A DNA stretch of 64,000 bases. It comes from Theobroma cacao. Lineage: Eukaryota; Streptophyta; Magnoliopsida; Malvales; Malvaceae. Below are positions 35,261-46,930 of this stretch, one piece after another; position 1 is the stretch's first letter, and each line of letters starts with the position of its first letter. A program made the position numbers and the translations under genes. Location of the stretch: positions 16,834,241 to 16,898,240 of the forward strand of contig NC_030853.1 of the NCBI RefSeq assembly GCF_000208745.1, read 5' to 3'. Below the pieces are notes generated by a model. It searched no databases, had not been told where the DNA came from, and saw nothing but the letters and a program-made list of their open reading frames with translations.

Positions 35261-36890
35261 CGACCTTCCTACTGAGGGCGTCAGCTACACGGTTCGCCTT
35301 TTCAGCTTTATGCTCGAAGGAGAAATCAAACTCGGCTAGGAACTCTTGCTATTTTGCCTGTTTAACTATAAGTTTTGGCTGTATGAGGAAGTGACTCATG
35401 GTTATATTATCGATCTTAACCACGAATTGTGATCCTAACAAGTAGTGTCACCAGGCCCGTAAATAATGAATCACTGCAAGTAGTTCTTTCTCCTATGTCG
35501 TGTATCTTCTTTTAGCTTTATTCAACTTCTGACTTTCGAACCCAACTAAGTGTTCTTCTTGCAACAGCACTCTTCCAAGGGCAAAGTCTAATGCATCTAT
35601 CTATACCTCAAAAGGCTTTGCAATATTGGGGAGTGATAAAATAAGATCCGTCATCTTTGTGTCATTTAAGCATTCGAAGGCTTATTGGCACTACGACGTC
35701 TAACTCCACTTCTTTCTCTTTTTTCAATAATTCTAACAATGTTACTGTCTTTCTTGAATATCTTTCCATAAATCTCCAATAATAATTGGCTAGCCCTAAG
35801 AAAGAATGAAGCTCAGTTGTATTTTTAAGAGTGGCTTATTCTTTGATAGCCTTTACCTTCTGAATGTCCATCCGGATATGCCTTTGTTCAATTATGTGGC
35901 CAAGGAACTAGATTCGAGTTTACACAAATGCACATTTCTCCCTTTTTACATATAATTGGTTGTCGTGTAGCCTTTGGAAGACTTGCCGCAAGTGTCGTTA
36001 ATGCTCTTGTAAGGTTGAACTATACACCACGATATCATCCAAGTAAATTACCACTAACTTGTCTAGATAATCAAGGAACATCTGATTCATCAGTGTACAA
36101 AAGATAAAAAAAGCATTGGTTAGTCCAAAAAGCATAACAAGAAATTCAAATGCACCATACCGCGTTATGTAGGTAGTTTTCGACTCATCTCCCTCAACCA
36201 CTCTTACTTAATGGTGCCCTAATCTCAAATCTAATTTAGAGAAGTACTTTACACCACTTAACTAGTCAAAGAGATCTGTTATAAGAGGGATAGGATATTT
36301 ATTCTTAATTATGACTCTATTTAGAGCCCAGTAATCCATGCACAATCATAAACTCCCATCCTACTTTTTTTGAAAAAGTACTAAAGCTCCACAAAGTGCT
36401 TTTGATGGTTGGATAAATTCAGCTTGAATCAGCTAGTCTAATTGCTTCCTTAACTCCACTAACTTTGAGGAAGCCATCTTGTATGGCCCTTTTGCAAGCG
36501 GCTTGACTCCTAGAAGTAATTCTATCTCGTGATCGACAGCTCATCGAGGCAGTAGGACCCTTGGTAGTTATTCTAGGATTATATCTTGAATTCTTCCAAA
36601 ATGAAGATCACTTTTTTAAATATTGGATGTGTGTTATCTTTGCCTTTGTAGATGAGTATAGCCACGTAAGAGGGTTTACCTTTCTTAATCCCCTTCTTAA
36701 ACTATATAGCTGATATAATCTTCTTCTCGCTTTTAAGTAGAATTGTAACTAGTACCACACATGGTTGTTCTTCAAAAAACATTAAACAACTTGCAGCAAG
36801 GAAAGGGATGGCTTGTGATTTCGTCATAAAATCCAAACCCAAGATAAAATCAAAGTCATCTATAATGGCTACAGTTAGGTTTATCTTCCC
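35261..36890 (-). pseudogene. gypsy reverse transcriptase and RNase H
   Basis: RT is recognisable at 35998-36201: TRYGAFEFLVMLFGLTNA and the active-site motif YLDDIVVYS. Upstream, LCMDYWALNRV and KYPIPLITDLFD are readable near 36270-36350 between stops. The RNase H part toward 35300 is more decayed. Confidence 0.85.
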
Positions 36891-38290
36891 TTTCTAAGAG
36901 CTAATCTTAACATTTACGTCTTTAGCATTTCCCATGATAGTTGAAACTAGAGAGTTAACTTCTTTCATCTTTCCAAAGTCCTTCTCAACTTTAAGACTGC
37001 ATCTTTTTGCCTCTCCCAAGCTGATAAAGGTGTTTGAGGCCCTCGTGTCTAACATGGCTTTGGTACTTTTCTCATTCAACAACACCTCTACATACATTAA
37101 ACCTCATTAGGGCTCCTTCTCCATCTTTTCTAATTGCGCTTGTAAGGCCTTGAGAAAATTAATAGAACCCATTCGTGTTGGCTCTTCCTCGGCTTCTTCG
37201 ATTGTGGTGTGGGATAGAGGTATCTCAACATTGGTAGTGCATATCACACCCAAAGTTGCTCGATGAGGATAGTCAGCTACTCGATGGGGTTTTTTGCATA
37301 AAAAATAAGATATTAGAGGTCAAATCCTTGAAGTTCCATGGCTTATTTGTTCTCGATTGGGGTAAGCCTCTAACAAGTGGTCTCTTATCACCTCCCCTAC
37401 TAGAGAGTATGCTCTCTATCAGAAATTTTACCCCCACTATTTGAGCTAGAGCTACTGGTCCTTGATGGAAGGTCCTTCTTTTTGTTGGAACTTTCACTAT
37501 AATCAATAAAATGCTCGACAGTCTCCATTGTCAAAGTCATCTTCTGTACTTTTTGTCGCTGTAACTCAATCCTCACCCATGGTTTTAGACTCTCAAGAAA
37601 ATAAAATAGTCTATCTTTTACAATCATATCCCTGATATCTAGCATTAAAGTAGAGAAGTCCACTAACTTCTGCACTGATCTCATTTGTGACAACTCCCGT
37701 AACTTCCATCACGCCATATACTTAATATTCTAAGGGAAAAACTGGTTCATCAATTCTTGCTTTAAGTCTGCTCAAGTGTTGATGTGGCACTCACCATCGA
37801 TAAATTTGGAATGCCACCATAATTTCACATCTCCAACAAGATACATTGAAACCATCTCCACTTTGTCTTCCTCCGACTACGTGCGCACAACTGGAAAATA
37901 TTGCTCCATATCAAAAAGAAATTCTCCAACTCCTTAGTATCTCTAACCCTTTTGTATTGCTTGGGTTCTGGCACTTTGGCACTTTTACCTCGATCTTTTG
38001 AATTTGAACTGGCATTACCTACAGCAATAACCAAAGATTTACTTGAGCTTTCAATTCTTCAATCACGCCTTAGAGAGTGCTTAACGCATCCTTGATCTCA
38101 TCACTCAGGGTATTAATCATCTCAGACAGTTTTTGCTGAACTGTCTCAATTTTATCTTTTCGTTCATGTGAAACCATCTGAGCTTTTACTCAGCCACCAC
38201 AACCTCTAGCTCATCAATCCTTTGATGATCCTCTAGTGAACTCCGCGTGGTCACCATTTTTACTCTTTAGATCAGCATGTCTCGCCTGTA
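36891..38290 (-). pseudogene. gypsy gag and protease
   Basis: Protease: AMLDTRASNTFIS (36894-37097) corresponds to the usual DTGA active site, with Gly changed to Arg, which should abolish activity. Gag: 37400-37693 (FYFLESLKPWVRIELQRQKV) and 37825-38034 (KVPEPKQYKRVRDTKELENF), the typical retrotransposon gag core. Confidence 0.85.
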
Positions 38291-38303
38291 CTCTGATACC
38301 AAT

Positions 38304-38904
38304 TGTCACAAATTACGCACCTTCACCTAAGTATGCGACAGTCTGTGCGTCACTTGAGTGGATGCTTCCATGCAAGATAGCCGATACTCTGTTATATCTA
38401 ATCAAACATCAATAATAGTAACAAATCAGACTAGGACAATGCACATCAAAATCATAGGGCATACCAAATGCCATATATGCAACCACTGAGCAATAAAAAG
38501 GAAAAATGTTTTATTAATATGAAAATGAGTATAAAAAGATCAAAACAAGCCATCGTCGGGCCATAGGGTCGTCCTAGATGATTCGCTACAAACATACCTT
38601 TACCAGTAAGGCAGCCCAACAATCCGCTAACTGCTCACCCCTATAAAGAGTTTACAAGATTTTACCATATTCTACCAATAGTCATTACAACACTTGAGAT
38701 GAAGACATTCCTTTCCTAAAAAGTCTTTTCCCCAAAAGACTTAACAAGTATTTTTAGATATGTCACCACGAGCCATTACAATGTTTAAAAGAATGATATC
38801 TCCCTTACAAGTACAAAAGACTCAATCTTTTAGATAACTCAAAAGACTCAATCTTTTAGATAACTCTATCCTATCATAGTTCGATACAAGGTTAGCTCAT
38901 GACA
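38304..38904 (-). repeat. gypsy 5' LTR
   Basis: 601 bp, TGTCACAAATTACG to CTCATGACA on the plus strand. The primer binding site lies immediately to its left. A 23-base segment ending in CAATCTTTTAGATAACTC is repeated in tandem near 38817-38870, absent from the partner LTR. Confidence 0.9.
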
Positions 38905-38909
38905 CGTAG

Positions 38910-39593
38910 TATGTGACTCATTTGAATCATGAGAAATTTTTCCCATATTGGCGCAACTGACTTGATTATCTGCAAGTTTGTTTTGTTCCAAAATTTCATG
39001 TAAGGTCCTTGACATAAATCGACATTCAAGTTTCTCTCCCTCAATTCTTTTTATTCCATCGTTAAATGATGAGCATCGTCCTTTTTTCTATATACACTGA
39101 CTAATACCATCAATTGTGATTATAGCCATTTTCTTACGAATAGGGACAATAAGGAAGCTTCCATACTGGTTTTTAATCTTTGATCCACTTTCATCAACAC
39201 AGATCTTATCACATGCATTCTCCATGTGGCCAATCACTCCACAATTATAACAAAAACGTGGTTGACGTTCAAATTGAAAACTCAACCATTTGACTTCCTC
39301 ATCTTCCATAGACAATATCAACCCTCGACGTAGTGGCTTTGATATATTTATTGAAACCCTTATTAACAAAAAGCTATCTTGCAGATCCTCTTCTTCACCA
39401 TCCACCGTGATCAATCGCCTTATAGTGTCTCCAATAGCTTTTGCAGTCCCTTTCGTTATCAACTTTATCGGAAGGCCTATTACATGAACACAAAAATCCT
39501 CCCTCCCAAAATCCACATCCTCCAATTCCATGAGCTTTATATCAAATTCTTTCAAGGCAATCAGATATCTATCAAAACTCTAAAGCCTAAATC
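38910..39593 (-). pseudogene. host LINE, 5' piece: ORF1 (DUF4283 and zinc knuckle)
   Basis: The minus strand encodes the nucleic-acid-binding ORF1 product of plant L1-type LINEs. The DUF4283-like part reads YLIALKEFDIKLMELEDV and VIGLPIKL; then FERQPRFCYNCGVIGHMENAC contains a CX2CX4HX4C zinc knuckle, with its cysteines at about 39240-39215. It starts in mid-domain at the target duplication, so the element is 5'-truncated within ORF1. A 155-codon stretch (39088-39555) is still open. Confidence 0.88.
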
Positions 39594-39607
39594 GATAAAA
39601 TATTATT

Positions 39608-40042
39608 AATATTTATGATAAAAAGTATTTTAGTAAAAGTCATTTGATACAATTAAAATTCTTATATATCTATAAATTAATAAAATCTTATTAATATTAA
39701 TGCATATAATGAACAAATGTGACCATTTTCATCAATAAAAGATTTTCTAATATCTTACTTATATAAATATTATTCCTTCTATCTTTTTTTTTCTTTGATT
39801 TTTAGGAAACTTAAAGAAAAGCTAATTTTAGTATATTTTGTATTAAAATTTTTAAAATCCTTTCGTAAAATTGATGTTCTATGTTTTCTTAATGCTAAAA
39901 TTGTAAAAAAAAAATTATGAATAAGTAATTTGGAATATTAAAAAATAAATAAATAGGTTATATATTCATTTGATGTACAAGCACACTATTGATCGTGGGT
40001 TAATAAAAAGTCTTTGTATGAAATATGTGTTCCTCTAATATA
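39608..40042. other. AT-rich intergenic sequence
   Basis: Continuation of the AT-rich degenerate repeats into which the LINE inserted, then plain AT-rich sequence. Nothing coding is visible. Confidence 0.5.
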
Positions 40043-40812
40043 GACTACATTCTCAATTTGGAGTCAAAATCTTTAGAATTTTGTGAATTTAGGGTTAACC
40101 GTTTTAATTGTAACAATTCAGTGCCAAATGTTTTCAATTCCTTACAATTAAGGATTAAGGTTAGAGATGTTTGAAACGTGCAAGACACACACATGACGTG
40201 GACTTTGATTTGACGTGTAAGACACGAAAGGGTAATTTTGTTAGAAAGTTTTTTTTGTCAAATCAAAATGGTTCAAATTATAACATGACAAGTAACATTT
40301 TTTTTATCATGGCGTATAATAACTAAATTTTTCAACATGACGTGCAACAACTAAATCTTCAACATAACTTGTAACAACTATATTTTTCAACATAATGCGT
40401 AACAATTAAATTTTCAACATGATGTGTAACAACTAAATTTTCAATATGATGTGTAATAACTAAATCTTCAACATGATATGTAACAATTATATTTTTCAAC
40501 ATAACATGTAACAACTACATTTTCAATATAACGTGTAACAATTAAATTTTAAAACATGACGTGTAGTATTATATTTTTCATCATGACGCTAACAACATTT
40601 TTTCCACAATAAGTAACAATAACATTTCCAACATGCCATATCATCAGCTCACGTAATTTTCTATCACGTGTGATACGCACTCCATCCACCTGTCAACTTA
40701 ACACTTAATTGTAAAAAATCAAAAACATTAACTCTTTGTTGTCACAATTGAAATATTTGACCTTTAAATGAAAAAGTATCCAATCGTTTAATCTCAATTT
40801 AAGCATTTAACC
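40043..40812. mobile_element. MULE-like MITE with internal minisatellite
   Basis: 770 bp flanked by a perfect 9-bp target duplication TCTAATATA (40034-40042 and 40813-40821), the size typical of Mutator-like elements. The arms are diverged terminal inverted repeats of about 120-130 bases: left CTCAATTTGGAGTCAAAATC, TTTTAATTGTAACAATT and TTCCTTACAATTAAGGATTA recur in reverse on the right. Homologous to 56555-57009. No protein is encoded, so it is non-autonomous. Confidence 0.82.
40265..40640. repeat. ~27-bp minisatellite inside the MITE
   Basis: About 12 head-to-tail units of the form CAACATGAYGTGTAACAACT followed by AAATTTT, with substitutions between units. Many units keep an ACGT or ATGT core. 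Three or four units of the same repeat occur, in reverse orientation, in the related element at 56555-57009. Confidence 0.85.
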
Positions 40813-41292
40813 TCTAATATATTAAAAAATAAAATGTCAAACAGAATGCAATGGTTGGAAAGACTAGTGAGTCCTAAATCTCATGTATACTATGTTTGTA
40901 CAAGTGAATGAAATTATCTTGAACTCAGTGATGGGGACACCACAAGATTTAGTCTCAATGCAGCTGATATTTTTTTTTCAAGATCTGTAGTAAACCTCTA
41001 TTTCCAAGATTTCTATAATAAACATTCAGATACTCCAATCCTATTGTCTATGAATAGTTATCTTTTGTCTGTCTAAGATATGTAACATGTCATCTAATGG
41101 TTTTTTTTCTTTTATATATATTATATACATTACATGTACCCCAGGACCTACGTTAAAAAGAAAAAAAAAATAGAGAAATCCACAATTGTGTTACTACTTG
41201 ATGAACTGAAAAACCATCAGCACCCTAATGGAGATTGGAAAGCAACTCCCTTCCACTAATCTTAGGCAATGGTCCTTTCTCTCTTTCAGCAG

Positions 41293-44200
41293 CTAATTGC
41301 TTTGAGCAAAATCTGCAATCAACTTTACAACACGGCGAGGCTTCTCAACATGAGGAAGGTGACCGCTATCTGGTACTCGTTGCATTCTTGCCTTTGGAAG
41401 CTCAAAAAGCAGTCTCTTTAACATGTCAAAATAAATTTTAAAAAAAAATAATCAGAAACTGTAGTTAAACCACATATATATTGTCCTGGTTATTTATTGA
41501 AAAGGTCCATGCACTAGGGGAAATACAGAAAGTCAAGTTTGCAACTTGTCTAGCAGGCTGATATTGCCTTCAATTAGTATCAATGGCAAAGTAATGGACA
41601 TTATTAGGAGCATCAATAAGAAACAATGAGAGAAACTGTTCAGAAAGTAGCTCTGCTGGTTGTTTGACTATTCCATGCGGTCATGTATGATTTCAAGGGT
41701 AAATTGTGCAAAACCAAACCAGGCTGCTTGTTTGTATCAGAAGGAGATGCTGTGTGTATTTTAAATTTTAGTCCATAAATTATTGGAATTCAAGAATTGA
41801 GGAGATTTTATGAATTAAAATTATGGCCTTTTTTTTTTAAATGGATGAAAATATCCCAGCACCTGTAATGCTGTATGGAAATTGCATTTGTAAGGAATTA
41901 TTCATATTTGAAGCAAGAGCCCCTAAGTAATAACCTGATAACTTGAAATAGGACCTCATAAATAACAGCCTGAAAGGCCGAAAACTCACCATTGCCAGTT
42001 GGTTGCTCACTATCCTATCGTTCTCACCACAGATGAGTAGTGTTTTCTGCTTCACCTGCAGAAACAGAATTCAGACACAATGTTACAACAATATTTTCTT
42101 CGCTTAACTTCTAATAACCTATAATAATGTCTGAGCTGCAATGAACAGCTCATCCTTCAAAATAGTTAGACTACTGGAGAAAATTAATCTTCCATTTGGC
42201 CTAATATGCAACAAATATAAGAAACTAAATACTTTCAAAAGAAACATTCTTTAGCAGTTCTTTCTGTGCATTTTATTAACATAATAAGTACAGAATCCAA
42301 CTTAATTCAATCTTCAGCAATTTGTGCATTCAAAACAGACTCCCCTGTTACTGCCAGAGATGTGGCTCAGTTTCACGAGGTCAAGTCTAGCCATAACCTC
42401 ATTCTGGTGAAAACGAAAAAAAAATTAAAGGTAAAAATTGATAGTGCAGATTGCAGTAAAATAAATCAGACAGATGAACTGATAATTGAACCCCGTGGCT
42501 CAAACCTTAATTAGTTTTCCCCAGATCACCAATAAACCTGCTGGACTTTCACATAGTGGTGGCTTTTTCTATTTGCTTTGACATTAACAATGTCTTTAAA
42601 CCAAATAGTAATGTTGTTAGATGGGCTTGACTTGCTAGTTATTTAGACTTGACTCATTTATTGTTAAGCTTGACTAGTTCAAGCATAGTCAAGTACTCAA
42701 ACACTCAAGCTGCTTATGACTGTATTTAGTTTTTGATATTATATAATGCATTTTACAAAGAATAGAATAATATTACTTCCAAAGAAATGTAATTTTTATC
42801 TATTTGTTGTTAAAAGCATGTTATTTGAGTGTATTTGAGTACATCAAATGATAAAATAACATTTTGGTCAAGTTCGAGTTGACTTTTAAAATCAAGATAA
42901 GCGGCAGTGCCATTAAGTTGACTCAACCTCATTACAACCCTACCAAATACATTAGAAAGTAGTCAAAACCATGTCTCAAAATCTTTTATTTTGGCCTCCC
43001 CATGGTTTATGCATCAGGCTGATAGCCGTAGAATATCTCTTCAAAAAAGGAAAAAAAAGGAAAAGATAGCCATAAAATATTCTTCACCGCATATGCATGA
43101 CAAGTATTCACAACTAGCTTTATCCAATTTCATAACATATCCTTATCACCACAAAGAAATTAAACATTAACTTTCCATTTCTTCATGAGATGAATTCTAA
43201 AGGATCCAAGCGTTAAGAGAATCTGATAATATCAAATAAAAGCTACCTAGCAACAAAAGGAGCACAAGTTCTCAGAAAAGCACAGATGTGCTTGGATATA
43301 TTTAAATTTTTTCGGGTGTATATGTTTCATGTATTATGAGAACAGGATGTTATAAACCACATGTAAGGGCTAATGGACTGATACTTGCTCTTTAAGCACA
43401 CATGTGAACCTCAAAGTTTTCATCACTGTACCTGCTTTATTTGGGACACTACATTGTAGCCTCCACTAACCATAAAATTAACAGTTGCATCTTTCCACCA
43501 AGGCATGTGGCAGTGTAAGCGGCCAACCTAGGTTGACATATGAAAATGAAAATGGAGATTAGCTTTTATACATAACAAAGTTGCAATGTTGCAAGAGAAA
43601 ACTCAACAGTACATAAAATCTCAATGTTAAAATGGTAACACGGCAGTAAAAGGAATAAATCATTTCAGAACTTGAAACTTACATTTGTCCAGTCTAAGCT
43701 TCTGGATAATGATATGCCATTGAAAGCTAATAGATTTGCATAAAGACGTAAAGGGAATGTTTTTAGTAAAGAAACCTGATCCATAAGCATTAGTAGCATG
43801 TTAGTGTTATGTTCATTGATAGAAGAAATAAATGAGTAAAACAGGAAGGTCACATTAATTAATACATATGGAAACTTACCCCAGCATAGGCTACTACTCT
43901 TGGCAACTTTGCAAGGTTTCCTGTGCCTTCTGCATATACACTTGGATTGATCAAAACCAACTTTTTAACCTGAGAAATAGAGAAAAATTTGTTACTAGCA
44001 CACAAACACCAAGCACAAGTAACCAGACTCGAAGCAAGTGAGGTTAAGAGAAAAGGCAAGTGTAAGAGTAAAACCAAACTGAGAATATTTGAGTAAGAGA
44101 TACTAAGGCATATACAGAGGCCAGAATGCCTCTGCAACGGCAACATATGTGGTTATATCTCTACCTTACAAGTTGGATATGCAATTGGGAAAGAGGTCAT

Positions 44201-46699
44201 TTAACTGATAATTAATTGGATCTGAAGTATAATCCACGGCTCAAAAAATTCAAAGGATTTAAAGGCTATCCCGATTTCAACAAATCAAGTTATTACTACT
44301 TGGGATTTCTTATTCACATTGCTTCTTTATATGTGTAGCTCAATTTCTTTTCTCATTGTGAGTACTCTGGAATGTGCTGTCTATAGGTCTCACACCCACA
44401 TCCGCTACCTAAAAGTTCAAAACCAACAACTTTAGAGTGAAATTGAGAATCCGCTGGCCTTCAATTTTATATATTTTGAAAAGAATTGAAACAACTGTTG
44501 TGGCTGAAGTTCCAAATTGAAGTTCTTAACAAATGAATAAAGAACACCAAAGTAGAAAACCAACAGATCCATGTAAATCTTTTTGAATTCCTTGACAGCA
44601 TAACTGTCATTAAGTGCCTGGATTTTCAGTCCCAAAATCATTGTAAATCATGACCTAAGGCGGGTTAGCCTAACATTCTGTTCATTGATAACCAGTTCAT
44701 TTCCAACCCTCATTCTACCATTTCAGCCAAAGATGAATTTCCCATATGTTAGTATGATTTCAAAGTTCATATACTCCAGTCAAGAGCTACAGCAATAAAT
44801 AGTGTAAAAGCTCAGATGATTAGACAAGAATTATTTAGCTGCAGTCAACTATCAAGTTCTTTGGCATACATTTTTCTTAGAATTTCAATTTAATGAACCA
44901 TTTGACATCTTCTAGTGCGGTAAGATACATATATATGATAGTGGACCATGGACAGGCACTTGGACAAGCAGCGTGCAATTTTTGCAGACAAAACATTTAT
45001 AATATGTCAGCCATCAGAATAAACTAAATCATAGAGGAGAGACTTACAGCTTCTGGATAATTTACTGCAAAATCAATTGCAACAGCAGCACCAAGACTTG
45101 GTCCGACTAATACCACTGGCCTTTTGATGTAGGAATTCCAAAGCTAGATTAAATAGAAAACAAATTACAGATTGAAACTCAAGGACTGATCTAAATGATC
45201 TCCACTGACAAATGCAAAGTGCACATGTACCCAGATCATCCACACATCTCAAGCCAGAATGACAACCAGAAAACAAATGTGTATTGCAATTTTAAGATAC
45301 ACAGTCACAGCAACACTTGAAATGAAAATTTAAACCACTCTGGCTCATCGCATGAGACATCTGAACAACCTAAGTAATGGTAAAAAGTTTTGAGAATAAA
45401 AAACATCGCATGAGACATCTGAACAACCTAAGTAATGGTAAAAAGTTTTGAGAATAAAAGAATTTATGATGAATATACCTGATAGAGGTGGTAACGCTTA
45501 GATGCTACATTACATGGTGGAAGCCTTCCTAGTAAAGGTTACCAAAAACAGAACCAAAAGGAAAAAAATAAGACCAATTATTATCAGCAATCTGCAAGAA
45601 ATAGACATAAAGACAAAATGTAGTGGAAATAGAGTTACGATGGGAGGATGAACCTAGATCAGAGAAGCCCCACCCAAGAACGTCAATAGCCCATGCCTCC
45701 AAGCCAGATTCTTCAAGCAAGGGGTACGCACGCCTCCATTCTAAACAAGAACTAAGTGACAACAACATATCCAAACACGTTCAGCAGGAAGTAGGATTCT
45801 TACAATAAAGTACATGTATATGTTACTAACCTGTCAAAGCAATGGAGAAGAACAACTGGACTGGCATCCCTTTGTATTAGCGGTTGTACACAACTACTCA
45901 TTATAAAACTGTCAGAACATTCAATCTGCAATTATAACAAGAACTTTATATTAGTTCCAACGTGAGAAGGCCAAAGGATAGCTTAAAAACAGAGTAAATA
46001 ATGACAAGTAAAATTCTACACCATAGCTCCCTCTCGAAAACACACAGACACATGCATTCACCCAGTTATCAGGTTGGGTTTTAATAAGAATTTTAAGCTA
46101 ATAATAGAAATAAAAGGGTTTTTCCTGCTTGATTGATCCAACAGAAGTAGAAGTAAATAACAGGTAGATAATTTTTAGACAAAAAAATAAAGAAACCATT
46201 CCCCACCCTGCGTTATATTAAACAGAAAAACAAAAATTGATACAAACCACATTTACAGCCTATTATTTTATTCCAGTACTCAATCAATAAAACAACCTTG
46301 ATTCTCTCTAGAATTTGGAAAACTACACCAAATCTAAACTTGCCCATCACATCCACCAGCAGCTACCAATTTTCAAAAATGCCAAAAAAATAATTGTTGG
46401 CCCTCAAGAAATAGAGAAAAAAAAAAAAAAGGAAGCAAATAGAAGGACTAGACTGTAGGGAAGAAAGAAGAATTAACCTGTACTGGGAGCCTCTTTATCC
46501 TCCTAGCCAAATTTCTAGCAAAAGGGTCTTTGATTTTCTCAACCTCTTTAGGAAGAAAAGAAGGGAACCCGTTACCGCCACTACCACATTCACCAACCAC
46601 TCTAACTCCACCACTTGATCTCTCACATTTCTTTGTCACTGTAACTCCTCCCAGCGCTGCTGGTGGAAGTGACCCCAACTTAACAGCAGCCATCATCAT
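41293..46699 (-). CDS. CLD1: chloroplast alpha/beta-hydrolase, chlorophyll dephytylase (CLD1)-like, 10 exons
   Basis: Predicted to remove the phytol chain from chlorophyll a during photosystem II repair, at the thylakoid. Exons in gene order: 46699-46478, 45925-45831, 45751-45654, 45528-45479, 45143-45048, 43969-43880, 43775-43683, 43527-43432, 42055-41990, 41415-41293. They sum to 1029 bases: 342 aa plus TAG; all introns are GT-AG and in phase. Residues 1-45 are Ser/Gly/Val-rich with few acids, as in a transit peptide. The fold starts near VVLLHCFDSSCLEWRR; the nucleophile is Ser171 in GPSLG, with likely Asp293 in CGENDRIVS and His321 in SGHLPHVEKP. From memory the sequence follows Arabidopsis At5g38520 (CLD1) closely. 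The start ATG is the first of three in a row. The triad is intact, so the gene is probably functional; substrate is inferred from homology. Confidence 0.93.
42610..42950. repeat. possible decayed MITE in CLD1 intron 8
   Basis: Within the largest CLD1 intron. CTTGACT/AGTCAAG motifs recur in both orientations (GGGCTTGACTTGCTAG on the left, GAGTTGACTTTTAAAATC on the right), suggesting a short inverted-repeat element. I could not define ends or a target duplication. Confidence 0.3.
45346..45461. repeat. 58-bp tandem duplication in CLD1 intron 4
   Basis: The unit starting CATCGCATGAGACATCTGAA occurs twice head to tail (45346-45403 and 45404-45461) without visible mismatch, so it is recent. It lies about 15 bases from exon 4's donor and does not touch coding sequence. 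Confidence 0.9.
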
Positions 46700-46930
46700 A
46701 CTTTTTCTTTTTCCAAATTAATGTAGCTTTAAAACAAAACAAATGATTATCAAAGCTTAAGAACAAAAACAAATCAAAACAAAACAGAACAGAAAGCCAA
46801 AAACAAGATTATAGACAAGGTACTTTTGAAAGTTCTGTTGTTGGGGTAAGTGACAGTGAACAGTTAATACCTAGTTGACAAAATCTTCATTTAAGCAATG
46901 GGATTTTTTATGTACTTGTTTCACAACGTG
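46700..46930 (-). promoter_or_regulatory. CLD1 upstream region, also copied at 1150-1390
   Basis: The region directly upstream of the CLD1 ATG holds the leader and probably the core promoter. Its similarity to 1150-1390 continues to about 46925 and then stops. I see no unambiguous TATA box. The shared extent is a duplication boundary, not proof of function. Confidence 0.45.

Larger units (their letters stand above)
33157..38904 (-). mobile_element. Ty3/gypsy LTR retrotransposon with chromodomain remnant
   Basis: 5748 bp on the minus strand, inserted between ORF1 and endonuclease of the host LINE. Target duplications are CTTAG (33152-33156) and CGTAG (38905-38909), one mismatch. LTRs are at 33157-33734 and 38304-38904. 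The primer binding site TGGTATCAGAG (38291-38301) fits initiator tRNA-Met; the polypurine tract GAATGGGGGAGGA adjoins 33734. Order: gag, protease, RT, RNase H, integrase, chromodomain-like end, as in the chromovirus branch. All frames are broken by stops. Confidence 0.93.
15585..39607 (-). mobile_element. nested transposon complex: LINE holding gypsy, copia and CACTA elements
   Basis: The outermost element is a LINE on the minus strand. Its target duplication is GATGAAATATTATT (15585-15598) against GATAAAATATTATT (39594-39607), 14 bp with one mismatch, with a short T run (A tail) at 15599-15603. The LINE lies in three pieces: 38905-39593 (ORF1), 33156-31230 (endonuclease and RT start) and 18241-15599 (rest of RT, RNase H), about 5.2 kb in all. 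A Ty3/gypsy element separates the first two and a Ty1/copia element with a CACTA inside it separates the last two. Protein motifs read across each gap, which proves the order of events. Confidence 0.92.

Noticed and set aside
40265..40640. CRISPR-like regular repeat array
   Set aside because: Units are contiguous with no unique spacers, diverged from each other, and the sequence is a plant nuclear MITE. It is a minisatellite.
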